From Clostridium akagii DSM 12554 (GTDB lineage Bacteria; Bacillota; Clostridia; Clostridiales; Clostridiaceae), in NCBI RefSeq assembly GCF_000686725.1, contig NZ_JMLK01000006.1, forward strand, positions 62,001-126,000: a stretch of 64,000 bases of DNA, written 5' to 3'. Position numbers and translations under genes: made by a program. The first letter of the stretch is position 1. Each line of letters begins with the position of its first letter. The notes beneath the pieces were generated by a model. That model did not search any database and was not told the DNA's origin. It worked only from the letters and a program-made list of their open reading frames with translations. Positions 7,097-16,643 of this stretch are shown in pieces.

Positions 7097-8992
7097 ATGA
7101 TAGAATTAGCGTTAAAAGAAATAGAAAAATATTTTGGTAGTAGTAAAATCTTCACTAATATTACCTTTGAAGTTCAAGATGGAGAACGAGTAGGATTAAT
7201 AGGACGAAATGGTACTGGTAAAACTACAGTTTTTAAAATTATAGCAGGTATTGAAAAACAGGACAATGGAGATATTTTTATTAGAAAAAATTCAACACTA
7301 GGATATTTAGATCAAATACCAACTTATCCCCAGCAGTTTAAAGTAACGGATGTTTTAAGTATTGCTTTCGAAGCCCAATACCGCATAAATAGACAATTAA
7401 AAAAATTAGAATTAGAGATAACTAGTTTGGTTGGAGAAGAATTACAGAATGTACTGAAAAAATATGGTGAACTTAGTGAACTCTACGAGGCAAAGGGTGG
7501 CTATGAAATTGAGGAGAAGATGAGCAAGGTTTGTACTGGTTTGAAATTTGATAATGAGTTTTTAAATACAGATTTTATAAGTTTAAGTGGTGGTGAAAAA
7601 ACCATGGTGATATTAGGAAAAATATTGCTAGAAAGCCCAGATATACTTCTTCTTGATGAACCTTCAAACCATTTAGACATGTCATCTATAGAATGGCTAG
7701 AAGGATATCTTAAAGCTTATAAAGGAACAGTAATAATTATCTCCCATGATAGGTATTTTCTAGATAGAGTAGTTACAAAAATAGTTGAAATTGAGGAGGG
7801 AGAGACCTCCTTATATGAGGGCAATTATTCTTATTATGTTAAAGAAAAGCAAAGAAGAGTTTTTGAACAATTTGAGGCATATAAAGATCAGCAGAAAAAA
7901 ATAAAGGCTATGGAAAAAGCTATAAAACAGCTGAGGCAATGGGCAATTCAGGCAGATAATGAAAAATTTTTTAAAAGAGCTGCAAGTATGCAAAAACGGT
8001 TAGACAAAATTCAAAGGGTTGATAAACCTGTTACCGATAAAGCCAAAATCCAATTAAATTTTGGAGATACTGATATGTCGGGTAAAGATGTAGTGAATAT
8101 TAAAGGATTATATAAAAATTTTGAACATAAAAAGGTATTAGAAAATTTAAATTTAAATATTAGATATGGTGAACGTACTGCTCTAATTGGGGATAATGGA
8201 AGTGGCAAATCAACTATTTTAAAAATACTTTTAGGAGAAGTTCAAGGCGATTATGGTGAAGCAAAACTAGGCACTAATACTAAAATAGGATATCTTGCTC
8301 AAAATATAAGTTTTAGCAATGAAGAATTAACGGTGATTGATGCTTTTAGAGAGGGTATGAACATTTTAGAAGGACCAGCAAGAGGGATTTTAGCCAAGTT
8401 TTTATTTTATGGTGAAAGTGTTTTTAAAAAGATTAAAAATCTTTCTGGAGGGGAAAAAAGTAGGCTTAAGCTATGTAAATTGATCCAAAATGACATAAAT
8501 CTACTAATACTTGATGAGCCTACAAATCATTTAGATATAGATTCTAGAGAAAATCTGGAAGAAGCGTTAATGGAGTTTAGTGGAACTATTTTATTTATAT
8601 CTCATGATAGGTTTTTCATAAATAAACTTGCGGAGAGAATATGTGAAATAGAAAACAAAACCATAGTGAATTATCAAGGCAATTACGAATATTACAAAGA
8701 AAAGAAAAATCAATTTAAAAAAAATAAAACGGTAACACCTGATATAGAAAAGGAGATAAAATCTAAAAAGGGAAAAAATGTTGAAAAAAAAGCATTATAC
8801 AATATGGCAGTAGGGGCTGATATCTTAGAAGATCAAGTAAAAGAGCTTGAAGAAAGGTTAAAAGATTTGGTCAGGCAGATGAATAATAATGGAAGCGAAT
8901 ATGATAAATTGTTAGAGCTAGAGAATGAAAGGGTTAAAACACAAGAACAATTAGATATACTTATTGAAAAGTGGATGGTTATAGAAGATTAG
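7097..8992 (+). CDS. ABC-F family ATPase (Uup/YdiF-type, long form)
   Basis: Soluble protein of 631 residues with two ABC ATPase domains and no membrane segments. Walker A motifs are GRNGTGKT and GDNGSGKS; signatures LSGGEKTM and LSGGEKSR precede DEPSNHLD and DEPTNHLD. A charged linker of about 80 residues joins the domains, and a C-terminal coiled-coil extension (from about residue 550) matches the YdiF/Uup subtype. ABC-F proteins act on the ribosome, as translation factors or antibiotic-protection proteins. ATG 7097 has GAGGAG upstream and is preferred to GTG 7073. The leader holds two terminator-like hairpins. Confidence 0.93.
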   Translation: MIELALKEIEKYFGSSKIFTNITFEVQDGERVGLIGRNGTGKTTVFKIIAGIEKQDNGDIFIRKNSTLGYLDQIPTYPQQFKVTDVLSIAFEAQYRINRQLKKLELEITSLVGEELQNVLKKYGELSELYEAKGGYEIEEKMSKVCTGLKFDNEFLNTDFISLSGGEKTMVILGKILLESPDILLLDEPSNHLDMSSIEWLEGYLKAYKGTVIIISHDRYFLDRVVTKIVEIEEGETSLYEGNYSYYVKEKQRRVFEQFEAYKDQQKKIKAMEKAIKQLRQWAIQADNEKFFKRAASMQKRLDKIQRVDKPVTDKAKIQLNFGDTDMSGKDVVNIKGLYKNFEHKKVLENLNLNIRYGERTALIGDNGSGKSTILKILLGEVQGDYGEAKLGTNTKIGYLAQNISFSNEELTVIDAFREGMNILEGPARGILAKFLFYGESVFKKIKNLSGGEKSRLKLCKLIQNDINLLILDEPTNHLDIDSRENLEEALMEFSGTILFISHDRFFINKLAERICEIENKTIVNYQGNYEYYKEKKNQFKKNKTVTPDIEKEIKSKKGKNVEKKALYNMAVGADILEDQVKELEERLKDLVRQMNNNGSEYDKLLELENERVKTQEQLDILIEKWMVIED

Positions 8993-9097
8993 ATTTTTTA
9001 CATAATCCATAGTTATAATATATAAATTACCATATATTATAACTAAATGTAAGAAACAATTAATTTTATTATCGGTTGCTAAAATATCGGATTTCTG

Positions 9098-9158
9098 ATA
9101 CACTATATACAGATAGTACTCAATTGTGAAGATGCTATTTTAATTAAATATAGTGTAT
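9098..9158. repeat. Widely spaced inverted repeat ahead of the glycan operon
   Basis: ATACACTATAT at 9098-9108 is repeated as its reverse complement ATATAGTGTAT at 9148-9158, with 39 nt between. It lies 65-125 nt before the GH130 gene and could be a two-site operator or a leader structure. The remaining intergenic sequence shows only an AT-rich inverted repeat at about 9010-9045 and the AAGGGGGCT ribosome site. Confidence 0.4.
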
Positions 9159-9222
9159 GTAGTAAGGCACCAACTGATTTAAATGTCACATTTAATAATT
9201 AGTTAAGGGGGCTTTTTTTACT

Positions 9223-10221
9223 ATGATAACTTGTAAACCAACATTATTAAATTCAAATGACAAATCATATCCAGAGCTTTTCAAAAGGAATCCAAATAAT
9301 CCCCTTATAACTGCAAAAGATTTGCCATATCCTGCGCATACAATATTTAATCCAGCAGCAACTATATTTAATGGCAGTACGCTATTACTTTCAAGAGTAG
9401 AGGACCGAAAAGGGTTTTCACATTTGGCAAAATCAATAAGTAAAGATGGAGTATCAAATTGGATATTTGATAAAGGGCCAACAATACAAGGAGAACCAAG
9501 TATACATCCAGAAGAAAGATGGGGAATAGAAGACCCAAGAATAACTTGGATGTCAAACCTTGAAAAATGGGCAGTTACTTATACTTCATTTTCTAGAGCA
9601 GGGCCACTGGTTTCACTTGCTCTTACTAGCGATTTTGTGAATTTTGAAAAACAGGGTCCTATAATGCCTCCTGATGATAAAGACTCCGCACTTTTTCCAA
9701 GAAAAATTAACGGTAATTATATATTAATACATAGACCGGTGTCTCCTGGGCATAAGGCACATATCTGGACTTCAAGTTCTCCAGATCTTAAAAGCTGGGG
9801 TGATCATCATATTCTTTTGAATGCTCGTGAAGGAGGATGCTGGGATGCAAATAAAATTGGTCTTTCAGCACAACCACTTGAAACTGATGCAGGTTGGTTA
9901 ATTCTTTATCATGGAGTTAAAACCACTGCGGCTGGTGCGATTTACAGATTAGGTCTTGCACTACTAGATTTAGAAGACCCATCAATAGTTTTAAAAAGAA
10001 GTAATGAATGGATTTTTGGACCAGAAGAACCTTATGAAAAATTTGGAGATGTTGCTGATGTAGTATTTCCTTGTGGATGGATTTTAGACGAGAATACTGG
10101 AATAGTAAACATGTATTATGGCGGAGCGGATTCTTGTATTTGTCTTGCAACTGCAAATCTGTGTGATTTGCTTCAATATATAGAACATTGTCCGGAACCT
10201 AGTGAAGATAATTTAAGATAA
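9223..10221 (+). CDS. GH130 family glycoside phosphorylase (mannoside type)
   Basis: The 332-residue protein has the five-bladed propeller pattern of GH130 enzymes: NPNNPLI near the start, FNPAATIFNG, LLSRVEDR, the WGIEDPRIT segment carrying the catalytic Asp, and an A-x-x-x-R-x-G-L-A-L-L-D-L-x-D-P strand later. GH130 members mostly phosphorolyse beta-mannosides to mannose-1-phosphate, though some are hydrolases; I cannot fix the linkage. It has no signal peptide, so it acts in the cytoplasm. It leads an operon with a sugar-1-phosphate nucleotidyltransferase and a glycosyltransferase, suggesting an intracellular mannan-type polymer or oligosaccharide cycle. Confidence 0.88.
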   Translation: MITCKPTLLNSNDKSYPELFKRNPNNPLITAKDLPYPAHTIFNPAATIFNGSTLLLSRVEDRKGFSHLAKSISKDGVSNWIFDKGPTIQGEPSIHPEERWGIEDPRITWMSNLEKWAVTYTSFSRAGPLVSLALTSDFVNFEKQGPIMPPDDKDSALFPRKINGNYILIHRPVSPGHKAHIWTSSSPDLKSWGDHHILLNAREGGCWDANKIGLSAQPLETDAGWLILYHGVKTTAAGAIYRLGLALLDLEDPSIVLKRSNEWIFGPEEPYEKFGDVADVVFPCGWILDENTGIVNMYYGGADSCICLATANLCDLLQYIEHCPEPSEDNLR

Positions 10222-10236
10222 AAATTACTCCATAAT

Positions 10237-10265
10237 AAGTACACTTCTATATAGGAAGTGTACTT
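10237..10265 (+). terminator. Intercistronic hairpin after GH130
   Basis: AAGTACACTTC and GAAGTGTACTT form an 11-bp stem with a 7-nt loop. The following TTTAAAA is a weak T-run, so partial termination or mRNA end protection within the operon is more likely than a full stop. Confidence 0.5.
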
Positions 10266-10296
10266 TAAAAAATATGATTATTAAGGAGGAAAAATT

Positions 10297-11340
10297 ATGA
10301 AAGCATTATTTCTTGCTGGTGGAATGGGGACTAGATTAAAACCATTGACTGACAATTTACCAAAACCTTTAGTACCTATAATGACAAAACCACTTTTAGA
10401 AAGAAACATATTAAAATTTAAAGAATATGGTGTAGATGAAATTATACTTAGCACATGTTATAAGGCAGATAAAATAGAAAAATATTTTGGTGACGGTGCA
10501 AAATTCGGAATAAAAATACAATATATATGTGAAGATGTTCCTTTAGGCACAGGTGGTGCAATTAAATATGCGGAAGGATTCTTTAATGAGACTTTTATTA
10601 TATTTAATGCTGATATATTCTGCGATATTAATATTTCAGATATGATAAAATTTCATAAAGAAAAATCTGCGGCAGTCACAATTGCAGTAACACAGGTTGA
10701 GGATCCTTCTGCTTATGGAGTTATTGAATACGATGAAAACCTCTATGCGGAATCTTTCACTGAAAAACCAGAGCCTTCAGAGATAAAGTCAAATTACATT
10801 AATGCTGGTATATATATTTTTGAGCCAAATATTTTAAATGAAATACCTGAGTCAGAGGTAGTATCCATTGAAAGAAAAATATTTCCCTTATTACTTGAGA
10901 AAGGCTATAAGGTTGCAGTTTATAGAAGCGATGCATATTGGATGGATATAGGCACGGTTGAAAAATACAATAAAATCCATCAAGACATATTAAATAGGAC
11001 ATGCTCTTTACCAGAGTTTAATGAGGAAAATAAGGAAATATTTATAGGTGAAAATACAATAATACATGCTACAGCTAAAATTATTGCACCTGTGTATATT
11101 GGTGAAAATGCTAAAATTGGAGCCTATTCCACTATTGGACCCAATACTGTAATTGGTAATGGTTGCAGGGTTGGAATAAGCAATGTAATCATTGATTCTA
11201 TTGTTTCAGATAAAATGAGTATTCAAAACAATTCAACATTTTCAAGTATAATTCTCAGTTCTGATTATATGGTATGTAAGAGTGTTACAAATACTAAGGT
11301 TGTTGAAACTGAATTAGCAAAAAAGAATATTGCACTTTAA
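10297..11340 (+). CDS. Sugar-1-phosphate nucleotidyltransferase (mannose-1-P guanylyltransferase-like)
   Basis: The 347-residue enzyme has the N-terminal nucleotidyltransferase signature LAGGMGTRLKPLT and KPLVPI, then PLGTGGAI, the metal-site NADIFCD, and SDAYWMDIGT near residue 210. A left-handed beta-helix of hexapeptide repeats fills residues 240-330. The architecture matches bacterial mannose-1-phosphate guanylyltransferases and related pyrophosphorylases. It could activate the mannose-1-phosphate released by the adjacent GH130 enzyme into GDP-mannose; this coupling is an inference. AAGGAGGAA lies before the ATG. Confidence 0.9.
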   Translation: MKALFLAGGMGTRLKPLTDNLPKPLVPIMTKPLLERNILKFKEYGVDEIILSTCYKADKIEKYFGDGAKFGIKIQYICEDVPLGTGGAIKYAEGFFNETFIIFNADIFCDINISDMIKFHKEKSAAVTIAVTQVEDPSAYGVIEYDENLYAESFTEKPEPSEIKSNYINAGIYIFEPNILNEIPESEVVSIERKIFPLLLEKGYKVAVYRSDAYWMDIGTVEKYNKIHQDILNRTCSLPEFNEENKEIFIGENTIIHATAKIIAPVYIGENAKIGAYSTIGPNTVIGNGCRVGISNVIIDSIVSDKMSIQNNSTFSSIILSSDYMVCKSVTNTKVVETELAKKNIAL

Positions 11341-11397
11341 TTTTAATGTATTTAAGCTAAATTCTTAAGATAAATATTTTCAAAGGGGGAATATTAT

Positions 11398-12558
11398 ATG
11401 CAAAACAATAAATTTTTAAATGTTGCTTTTTTAAGTACGTGGCCACCAAGACAGTGTGGACTCGCTACATTTACACAGGATCTTGTAAGAGCTATTGATG
11501 AAATTGCTTTAGTAGAAACTAATGTTATTGCTGTAAATAACTCTGAACACCGAGAATATAGTGATAAAGTGATATATGAGATTAATCAAAATAACCAAGG
11601 TGACTACTTGGAACTTGCAGAAAAATTGAATCATTCAAAGATTGATCTATTAATAATAGAACATGAATATGGTATTTATGGTGGAGATTATGGTGACTAT
11701 ATTTTAGATTTAGTTAATAACATAGAAATTCCAGTAATGACAACACTCCATACTATTTTAACAGAACCAAATGACAAACAAAAATTAATAATCAAAACTT
11801 TGAGCGAAAAAAGTGTGAAAATTATCACAATGGCAAAAAACACCAGTAAATTATTGAAAAATATATATGGAGTTTCTCCAATTAAAATTGAAGTTATCCA
11901 TCACGGTGTTCCTAAAAAAGAAGTTCCTTCAAGGCAAACTTTAAAAGATAAATTTGGATATGGAGATAAACAACTAATAAGTACGTTTGGTCTATTAAGT
12001 CCGGGAAAAGGTATAGAATATGCTATTGAAGCCATAGCAGAAATATGTGCCGTAAGTAGCGATATTCTGTATTTAGTTCTTGGACAAACCCATCCTGATC
12101 AAAAAGATGAGTCATATAGAGAAAAGCTCCAAGCACTTGTTATAAAATATAATCTTGAGAAAAATGTTAAGTTCATAAATAAATATCTATCAAAAGATGA
12201 GATTATACAATATTTACAAATGTCCGATGTTTATATGACACCTTATTTGTCAAAAGATCAAGCTGTAAGTGGCACACTAGCTTATGCTGTAGGATATGGT
12301 AGAGCTATCATTTCAACACCATATCTTTATGCACAAGAGATGCTATCAGAAGACAGAGGACTACTTGCTGAATTTAAAAATCCCGATTCTATTTTTAGAT
12401 GTATGAAATATATTTTAGATAATCCAGATGAAAAAGCAAGGATGGAAAAAAATACTATTAATCTTGGAAAAACTATGTATTGGGATATTGTTGCTAAAAA
12501 TTATATAAATGTATTTATGAAAACAGTAATGGTAAACGAAGAAATAGGGGCGGTTTGA
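11398..12558 (+). CDS. GT4-family glycosyltransferase
   Basis: The 386-residue protein is a GT-B fold glycosyltransferase. The N-terminus STWPPRQCGLATFTQDL is the usual start of a GT4 subgroup that binds a nucleotide sugar. The C-terminal Rossmann half carries FGLLSPGKGIEYAIEA and a donor-site region S-G-T-L-A-Y-A-V-G-Y-G-R-A. No membrane segment is visible. The gene overlaps the next one at TGATG, so the two are translationally coupled. It probably transfers the sugar activated by the preceding enzyme. Confidence 0.9.
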   Translation: MQNNKFLNVAFLSTWPPRQCGLATFTQDLVRAIDEIALVETNVIAVNNSEHREYSDKVIYEINQNNQGDYLELAEKLNHSKIDLLIIEHEYGIYGGDYGDYILDLVNNIEIPVMTTLHTILTEPNDKQKLIIKTLSEKSVKIITMAKNTSKLLKNIYGVSPIKIEVIHHGVPKKEVPSRQTLKDKFGYGDKQLISTFGLLSPGKGIEYAIEAIAEICAVSSDILYLVLGQTHPDQKDESYREKLQALVIKYNLEKNVKFINKYLSKDEIIQYLQMSDVYMTPYLSKDQAVSGTLAYAVGYGRAIISTPYLYAQEMLSEDRGLLAEFKNPDSIFRCMKYILDNPDEKARMEKNTINLGKTMYWDIVAKNYINVFMKTVMVNEEIGAV

Positions 12559-13589
12559 TGTCTAAAGAAAATAAAAACATGGAATTCATAAATTACTTGT
12601 TTGCATTTACAGATGATGTAGGAATTTTTCAGCATAGCAAGTATGGTATTCCAGATCGAAATCATGGTTATACAACGGATGATAACGCTAGAGCACTTAT
12701 ACTAGCAGTTATGCTTTATGAAAAATTCAATGAAAAAAAATATTTGAAACTAATTTATACGTATTTATCTTTTGTTCATTATGCACTTAATGAAAAAGGT
12801 ATGTTTAAGAACTTTATGAGTTATCAAAGAGAATTTTTGGAAACCCAAGGTTCAGAAGATTGTTTTGGAAGGTGTATTTGGGCCTTATCCCGTACAGTAT
12901 CAAGTGCTGCTGTGCCACAAAACATTAAAAATACCTGTACTTTTATATTAAAAGAAGCAAGTAAAAATATAGAAGCCATTACTTATACTAGAGCAAAAGC
13001 TTATACCATAGTTGGTTTAAGCCTTTTAGAGGATTCAGAAGAAACCTTTACTCATATTAAAAACCTAGCAATGTCATTAGTTGAGCAGTATAGATTAAAT
13101 AGATCTGAAAACTGGCATTGGTTTGAAGACTCTATAACCTATGGTAATGCTTTTTTTCCTAGGGCGTTGATTTGTGCATATAAGAGTTTAGGCAAAAAAT
13201 GTTATTTGGAAACTGCTAAAGAAAGCATGGAATTTCTTGAAGGCATAGTTATGAAACCTGATTTTTTTAAACCAATAGGTTGCAACGGATGGTTAATTAA
13301 GGGCAAGGAAGTAGCTGCTTATGATGAACAGCCAATAGAGGCCTGCGAAATGCTTTATTTGTATATGGAATACTATAAGGTAACTAAAAATAAAAAGTGT
13401 CTTCATAATGCATTAAAATGTTTTAAATGGTATAAAGGTGAAAATTCAAAACAACTGTCTCTCATTAATGAAGAAACCGGTGCTTGTTATGATGGAATAA
13501 CCGAAAATGGGCTAAATCTAAACCAAGGATCAGAAAGTATTGTTTCTTATGGAATGGCTGTAATGATGGCAGCTACAATAAAATTATAG
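12558..13589 (+). CDS. Helical (alpha/alpha)6 glycosidase-like protein partnered with the GT4 enzyme
   Basis: The 343-residue protein has the motif GIPDRNHGYTTDDNARAL near residue 30 and a repeated helical pattern ending in E-x-I-V-S-Y-G-M-A, which looks like an (alpha/alpha)6 barrel. Such domains are often annotated as glycosyltransferase or glycosidase-related, and I recall them fused to GT4 domains in other bacteria; here they are separate genes overlapping at TGATG. Catalysis is not established. It may act in polymer trimming or acceptor handling within the operon. Confidence 0.8.
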   Translation: MSKENKNMEFINYLFAFTDDVGIFQHSKYGIPDRNHGYTTDDNARALILAVMLYEKFNEKKYLKLIYTYLSFVHYALNEKGMFKNFMSYQREFLETQGSEDCFGRCIWALSRTVSSAAVPQNIKNTCTFILKEASKNIEAITYTRAKAYTIVGLSLLEDSEETFTHIKNLAMSLVEQYRLNRSENWHWFEDSITYGNAFFPRALICAYKSLGKKCYLETAKESMEFLEGIVMKPDFFKPIGCNGWLIKGKEVAAYDEQPIEACEMLYLYMEYYKVTKNKKCLHNALKCFKWYKGENSKQLSLINEETGACYDGITENGLNLNQGSESIVSYGMAVMMAATIKL

Positions 13590-13606
13590 TTTTGCATAAG
13601 CATAAA

Positions 13607-13654
13607 AAATTAGTCACTACAGGGGGAAGGACTCACTGTAGTGACTAATTTTTA
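13607..13654. terminator. Bidirectional terminator between convergent operons
   Basis: AAATTAGTCACTACAG and CTGTAGTGACTAATTT form a 16-bp stem, with T/A runs on both sides. It lies between the plus-strand glycan operon and the minus-strand symporter and can serve both. Confidence 0.92.
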
Positions 13655-13679
13655 TATACTAGAAATAATTATGAATCTA

Positions 13680-15020
13680 TTATGCGTTTCTTTCCCTTAA
13701 ATCTTGCGCTATTTCAAGATATCTTTTATCTGATAAATTATATAATGCAATAATTACAATCATTGCAACGCAGAGAGCAACAGCTGGATATAAAAGTAAC
13801 AAACCTTTTATACCTAGTAATGCACCTGATGTTTGCTTTATTTTTGGTATATATCCTGTTAATGACAATCCAATACCACATGCAAAACCAGCTATTGACT
13901 GAGCTATTTTTCTTGAAAAATTAAATACTGAATAAGTTATAGCACCTCTTTTTTCTCCCGTTTTCCATTCACCATAATCTATAGCATCAGAAACAAGTGC
14001 CCAAGTCATTCCATTTGGAATACTAAGTCCGAAATATGCCACACTTTGCAGTATTACAAATGAGACTAAATGCAATGGAATTATAAAATTTATTAAATCA
14101 GCAATAATGCTTATTGCAAAACCAATTATTACTGTGTTTTTTTTACCAAATCTCTTTGATAATATAGGCATAGCAACTACACCTAAAAGTGAGCATCCTA
14201 CACTTATAAAACTTATATATGCCATCAATATGGTATTACCAAGATTATACTGACAGAAATATATTAGCATTGCTGATCTAAGGTTAAAAGCTGAAATTGA
14301 AAATATTGTCATCAAAATCAGCACTAGTAGTGGTTTATTAGTAAATATTGTTTTTGATATACCCTTTAAAGACATTTTTTCCACTTTGCCCTTAACTACG
14401 GGTACATGTTCTTTACAATTTTTAAAAGTTGTATAAAATGCACCTACACCAAGAAATGCCATGACGGCAATGGCAACTGGATATCCAATATTTTGGTTAG
14501 GAAATTTTGAAATCATAGGGATAACGAATACCCCTGATATTAATAATGCTAGAGTACTACCAAGTTGTCGTGATGCGGCCAGGGTGGTTCTTTCTTGAGG
14601 ATCCTGAGTCATAGTAGAAGCTAATGTACCATAAGGAATGTTAGTGCAAGAATAAGCAACTCCCCAAATCATGTATGTTGCATATGCATATATGATTTTA
14701 CCCCTAAGAGAGAAATTTGGGGCTAAAAATACAAATACAGATATAATGGCAAGGAATATACAAGAAATCATCATAACTGGTCTATATTTTCCTGATGCTG
14801 TTGTTCCTTTTCTTGCATCAATTAATGTACCAACTATAGGATCAGCAATAGCATCAAAGAATTTTGTAAATAGAAAGATACCTCCAGCAACAACAGGGGG
14901 TATACCTGCAACATCAGTATAAAATTTAAGTAAATATAATTGTCCCATATCAAACATAAAGCCATTTCCTAGATCACCAAAACCGTAAGTGATTTTTTCT
15001 CTGAAAGTTAATTTCTTCAT
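13680..15020 (-). CDS. GPH-family sugar:cation symporter (MelB/YicJ-like)
   Basis: The 446-residue protein has 12 predicted membrane helices. The N-terminus FREKITYGFGDLGNGF and the motif KFFDAIADPIVGTLID are typical of glycoside-pentoside-hexuronide:cation symporters. An AGGAAG-type site precedes the ATG. The substrate is unknown; its place opposite the GH130/GT4 operon suggests an oligosaccharide, perhaps a mannoside. It is monocistronic. Confidence 0.9.
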   Translation of the reverse strand: MKKLTFREKITYGFGDLGNGFMFDMGQLYLLKFYTDVAGIPPVVAGGIFLFTKFFDAIADPIVGTLIDARKGTTASGKYRPVMMISCIFLAIISVFVFLAPNFSLRGKIIYAYATYMIWGVAYSCTNIPYGTLASTMTQDPQERTTLAASRQLGSTLALLISGVFVIPMISKFPNQNIGYPVAIAVMAFLGVGAFYTTFKNCKEHVPVVKGKVEKMSLKGISKTIFTNKPLLVLILMTIFSISAFNLRSAMLIYFCQYNLGNTILMAYISFISVGCSLLGVVAMPILSKRFGKKNTVIIGFAISIIADLINFIIPLHLVSFVILQSVAYFGLSIPNGMTWALVSDAIDYGEWKTGEKRGAITYSVFNFSRKIAQSIAGFACGIGLSLTGYIPKIKQTSGALLGIKGLLLLYPAVALCVAMIVIIALYNLSDKRYLEIAQDLRERNA

Positions 15021-15514
15021 TTTAGTCTTCCTCCGATTGTTAATATTATAATTTATAAATGAGTTTACAAATTATAATTCATTAGTTTTAAAGTTTAAAA
15101 TTTCATATGTTAACGTGAACAACTTTAATCTCAATTCAATTATATAATCTAGAAAAATTAATGGTAACCAAATAGACTTATAATCATAGCTGAATTTTTG
15201 TAAAGCTTTTCCTAATGCATAAATAATTATATCGTATGAGTTTTCATTTAAGATATTTATATTGTAGTATAACACAATTTATTCTAGATTCAATGTATCT
15301 TTGAATATTTTAATTGTTTCGAATTTTCCCAATAGGTAGCACAACTTATTGGGAAATGCACATTTACAAATATCCCATAAATGAATTAAAAATATTAATA
15401 TTTGTAGTGCAACAAAAAACCTCAATTCAACATAAAACTAACCAGAACATAATGTGGATTTAACATTTTTCATATAAAATACCAACTAGAGTCAAATATA
15501 GGAGGTATTAAATT
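15021..15514. other. Intergenic region with one hairpin; no supported gene
   Basis: This AT-rich stretch separates the divergent symporter and ABC importer genes. It holds a perfect 10-bp inverted repeat, TTTCCCAATA at 15325-15334 and TATTGGGAAA at 15347-15356, without a T-run, which could be an operator or leader structure. A 67-codon minus-strand frame (15072-15275) starts at a GTG without a ribosome site and is not accepted. The importer's promoter should lie here but no convincing -35/-10 pair stands out. Confidence 0.5.
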
Positions 15515-16633
15515 ATGAATAAAAATATTTTTGTTAAGGGGATAATTATTTCTGTTGCGTCTATAACTTTATTAATGAGTTTAACAGCGTGTGGGGCAGC
15601 TTCGGCATCGGCTTCGGATTCCGCTAATAAAATCAAGGCTGAAAAACAGGAATCATTAAAATCGTTAGCTGCTACAGCTAAAAAAGAGGGGAAAGTTGTA
15701 AGCGTAGGAATGCCTGATGATTGGGCAGATTGGAAAGATACATGGAGCGGTATAACAACAAAATATGGAATACAGCATAATGACACAGACATGTCTAGTG
15801 CAGAAGAAATTAGCAAATTTACAGCAGAAGCAAATAATCCTACTGCTGATATAGGTGATGTAGGAGCTATGTTTGCGCCTATTGCAGTTGAAAAAGGTGT
15901 TACACAGCCATATAAAACATCTTATTGGGATCAAGTTCCAAGTTGGGCTAAAGATAAAGATGGAAACTGGATGGTAGCTTATCAGGGAACCATGTCTTTT
16001 ATAACAGATACTAAGCTTGTTAGTAATGCTCCTAAAACTTGGAAAGATGTAGAAAAAGGTAATTATAAAGTTTCTGTAGGTGATGTTACTAAAGCGGCTT
16101 CATCTCAGAATGTAGTTTTATCTGCTGCGTATGCCTTTGGTGGAAGTGAAAAGAACATTGAGCCCGCTATAGACTTCTTTGCTAAACTTGCTAAGGAAGG
16201 AAGACTTCTTACAAATGATAGTAATGCAGCAAATCTTGAAAAAGGTGAAGTTCAAGTTGGTGTTTTATGGGACTTTAACGCTTTAGCTTTAAGGGACAAA
16301 CTTGGAAAAGATAGCTTTACAGTTACAATACCTAATGATGGTGCAGTGGTAAGTGGATATTCCACTATAATAAATAAATATGCTCCTGATCCAGCAGCAG
16401 CAAAACTTGCAAGAGAGTATATATTCAGCGATGCAGGCCAGATAAATCTTGCAAGAGGATATGCAAGACCAATAAGAAGTAACGTTAAGCTTCCTGCTGA
16501 TGTTAAAGCTAAGACACTTCCTACTTCTGATTACAAAAATGCAAAACCTGTAAAAGATACAACTGCATGGACACAAACAATGCAAAATTTACCACAGCTA
16601 TGGCAGGAAAAAGTATTAATTTATGTTAAGTAG
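15515..16633 (+). CDS. ABC importer substrate-binding lipoprotein
   Basis: The 372-residue product has a lipoprotein signal peptide ending L-T-A-C with the lipidated Cys at residue 26, then an Ala/Ser-rich linker and a periplasmic-binding-protein fold of the Fe3+/spermidine/aminoethylphosphonate group. GGAGGT precedes the ATG. It captures a ligand outside the membrane and passes it to the two permeases encoded downstream. The phosphatase-superfamily gene next to it suggests a phosphorylated or phosphonate-type ligand, but the binding pocket cannot be read from sequence alone. Confidence 0.88.
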   Translation: MNKNIFVKGIIISVASITLLMSLTACGAASASASDSANKIKAEKQESLKSLAATAKKEGKVVSVGMPDDWADWKDTWSGITTKYGIQHNDTDMSSAEEISKFTAEANNPTADIGDVGAMFAPIAVEKGVTQPYKTSYWDQVPSWAKDKDGNWMVAYQGTMSFITDTKLVSNAPKTWKDVEKGNYKVSVGDVTKAASSQNVVLSAAYAFGGSEKNIEPAIDFFAKLAKEGRLLTNDSNAANLEKGEVQVGVLWDFNALALRDKLGKDSFTVTIPNDGAVVSGYSTIINKYAPDPAAAKLAREYIFSDAGQINLARGYARPIRSNVKLPADVKAKTLPTSDYKNAKPVKDTTAWTQTMQNLPQLWQEKVLIYVK

Positions 16634-16643
16634 GTGAATTCAG

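Noticed and set aside
15072-15275. 67-codon minus-strand ORF in the ABC importer upstream region
   Set aside because: GTG start without ribosome site, AT-rich composition, no recognisable motif.
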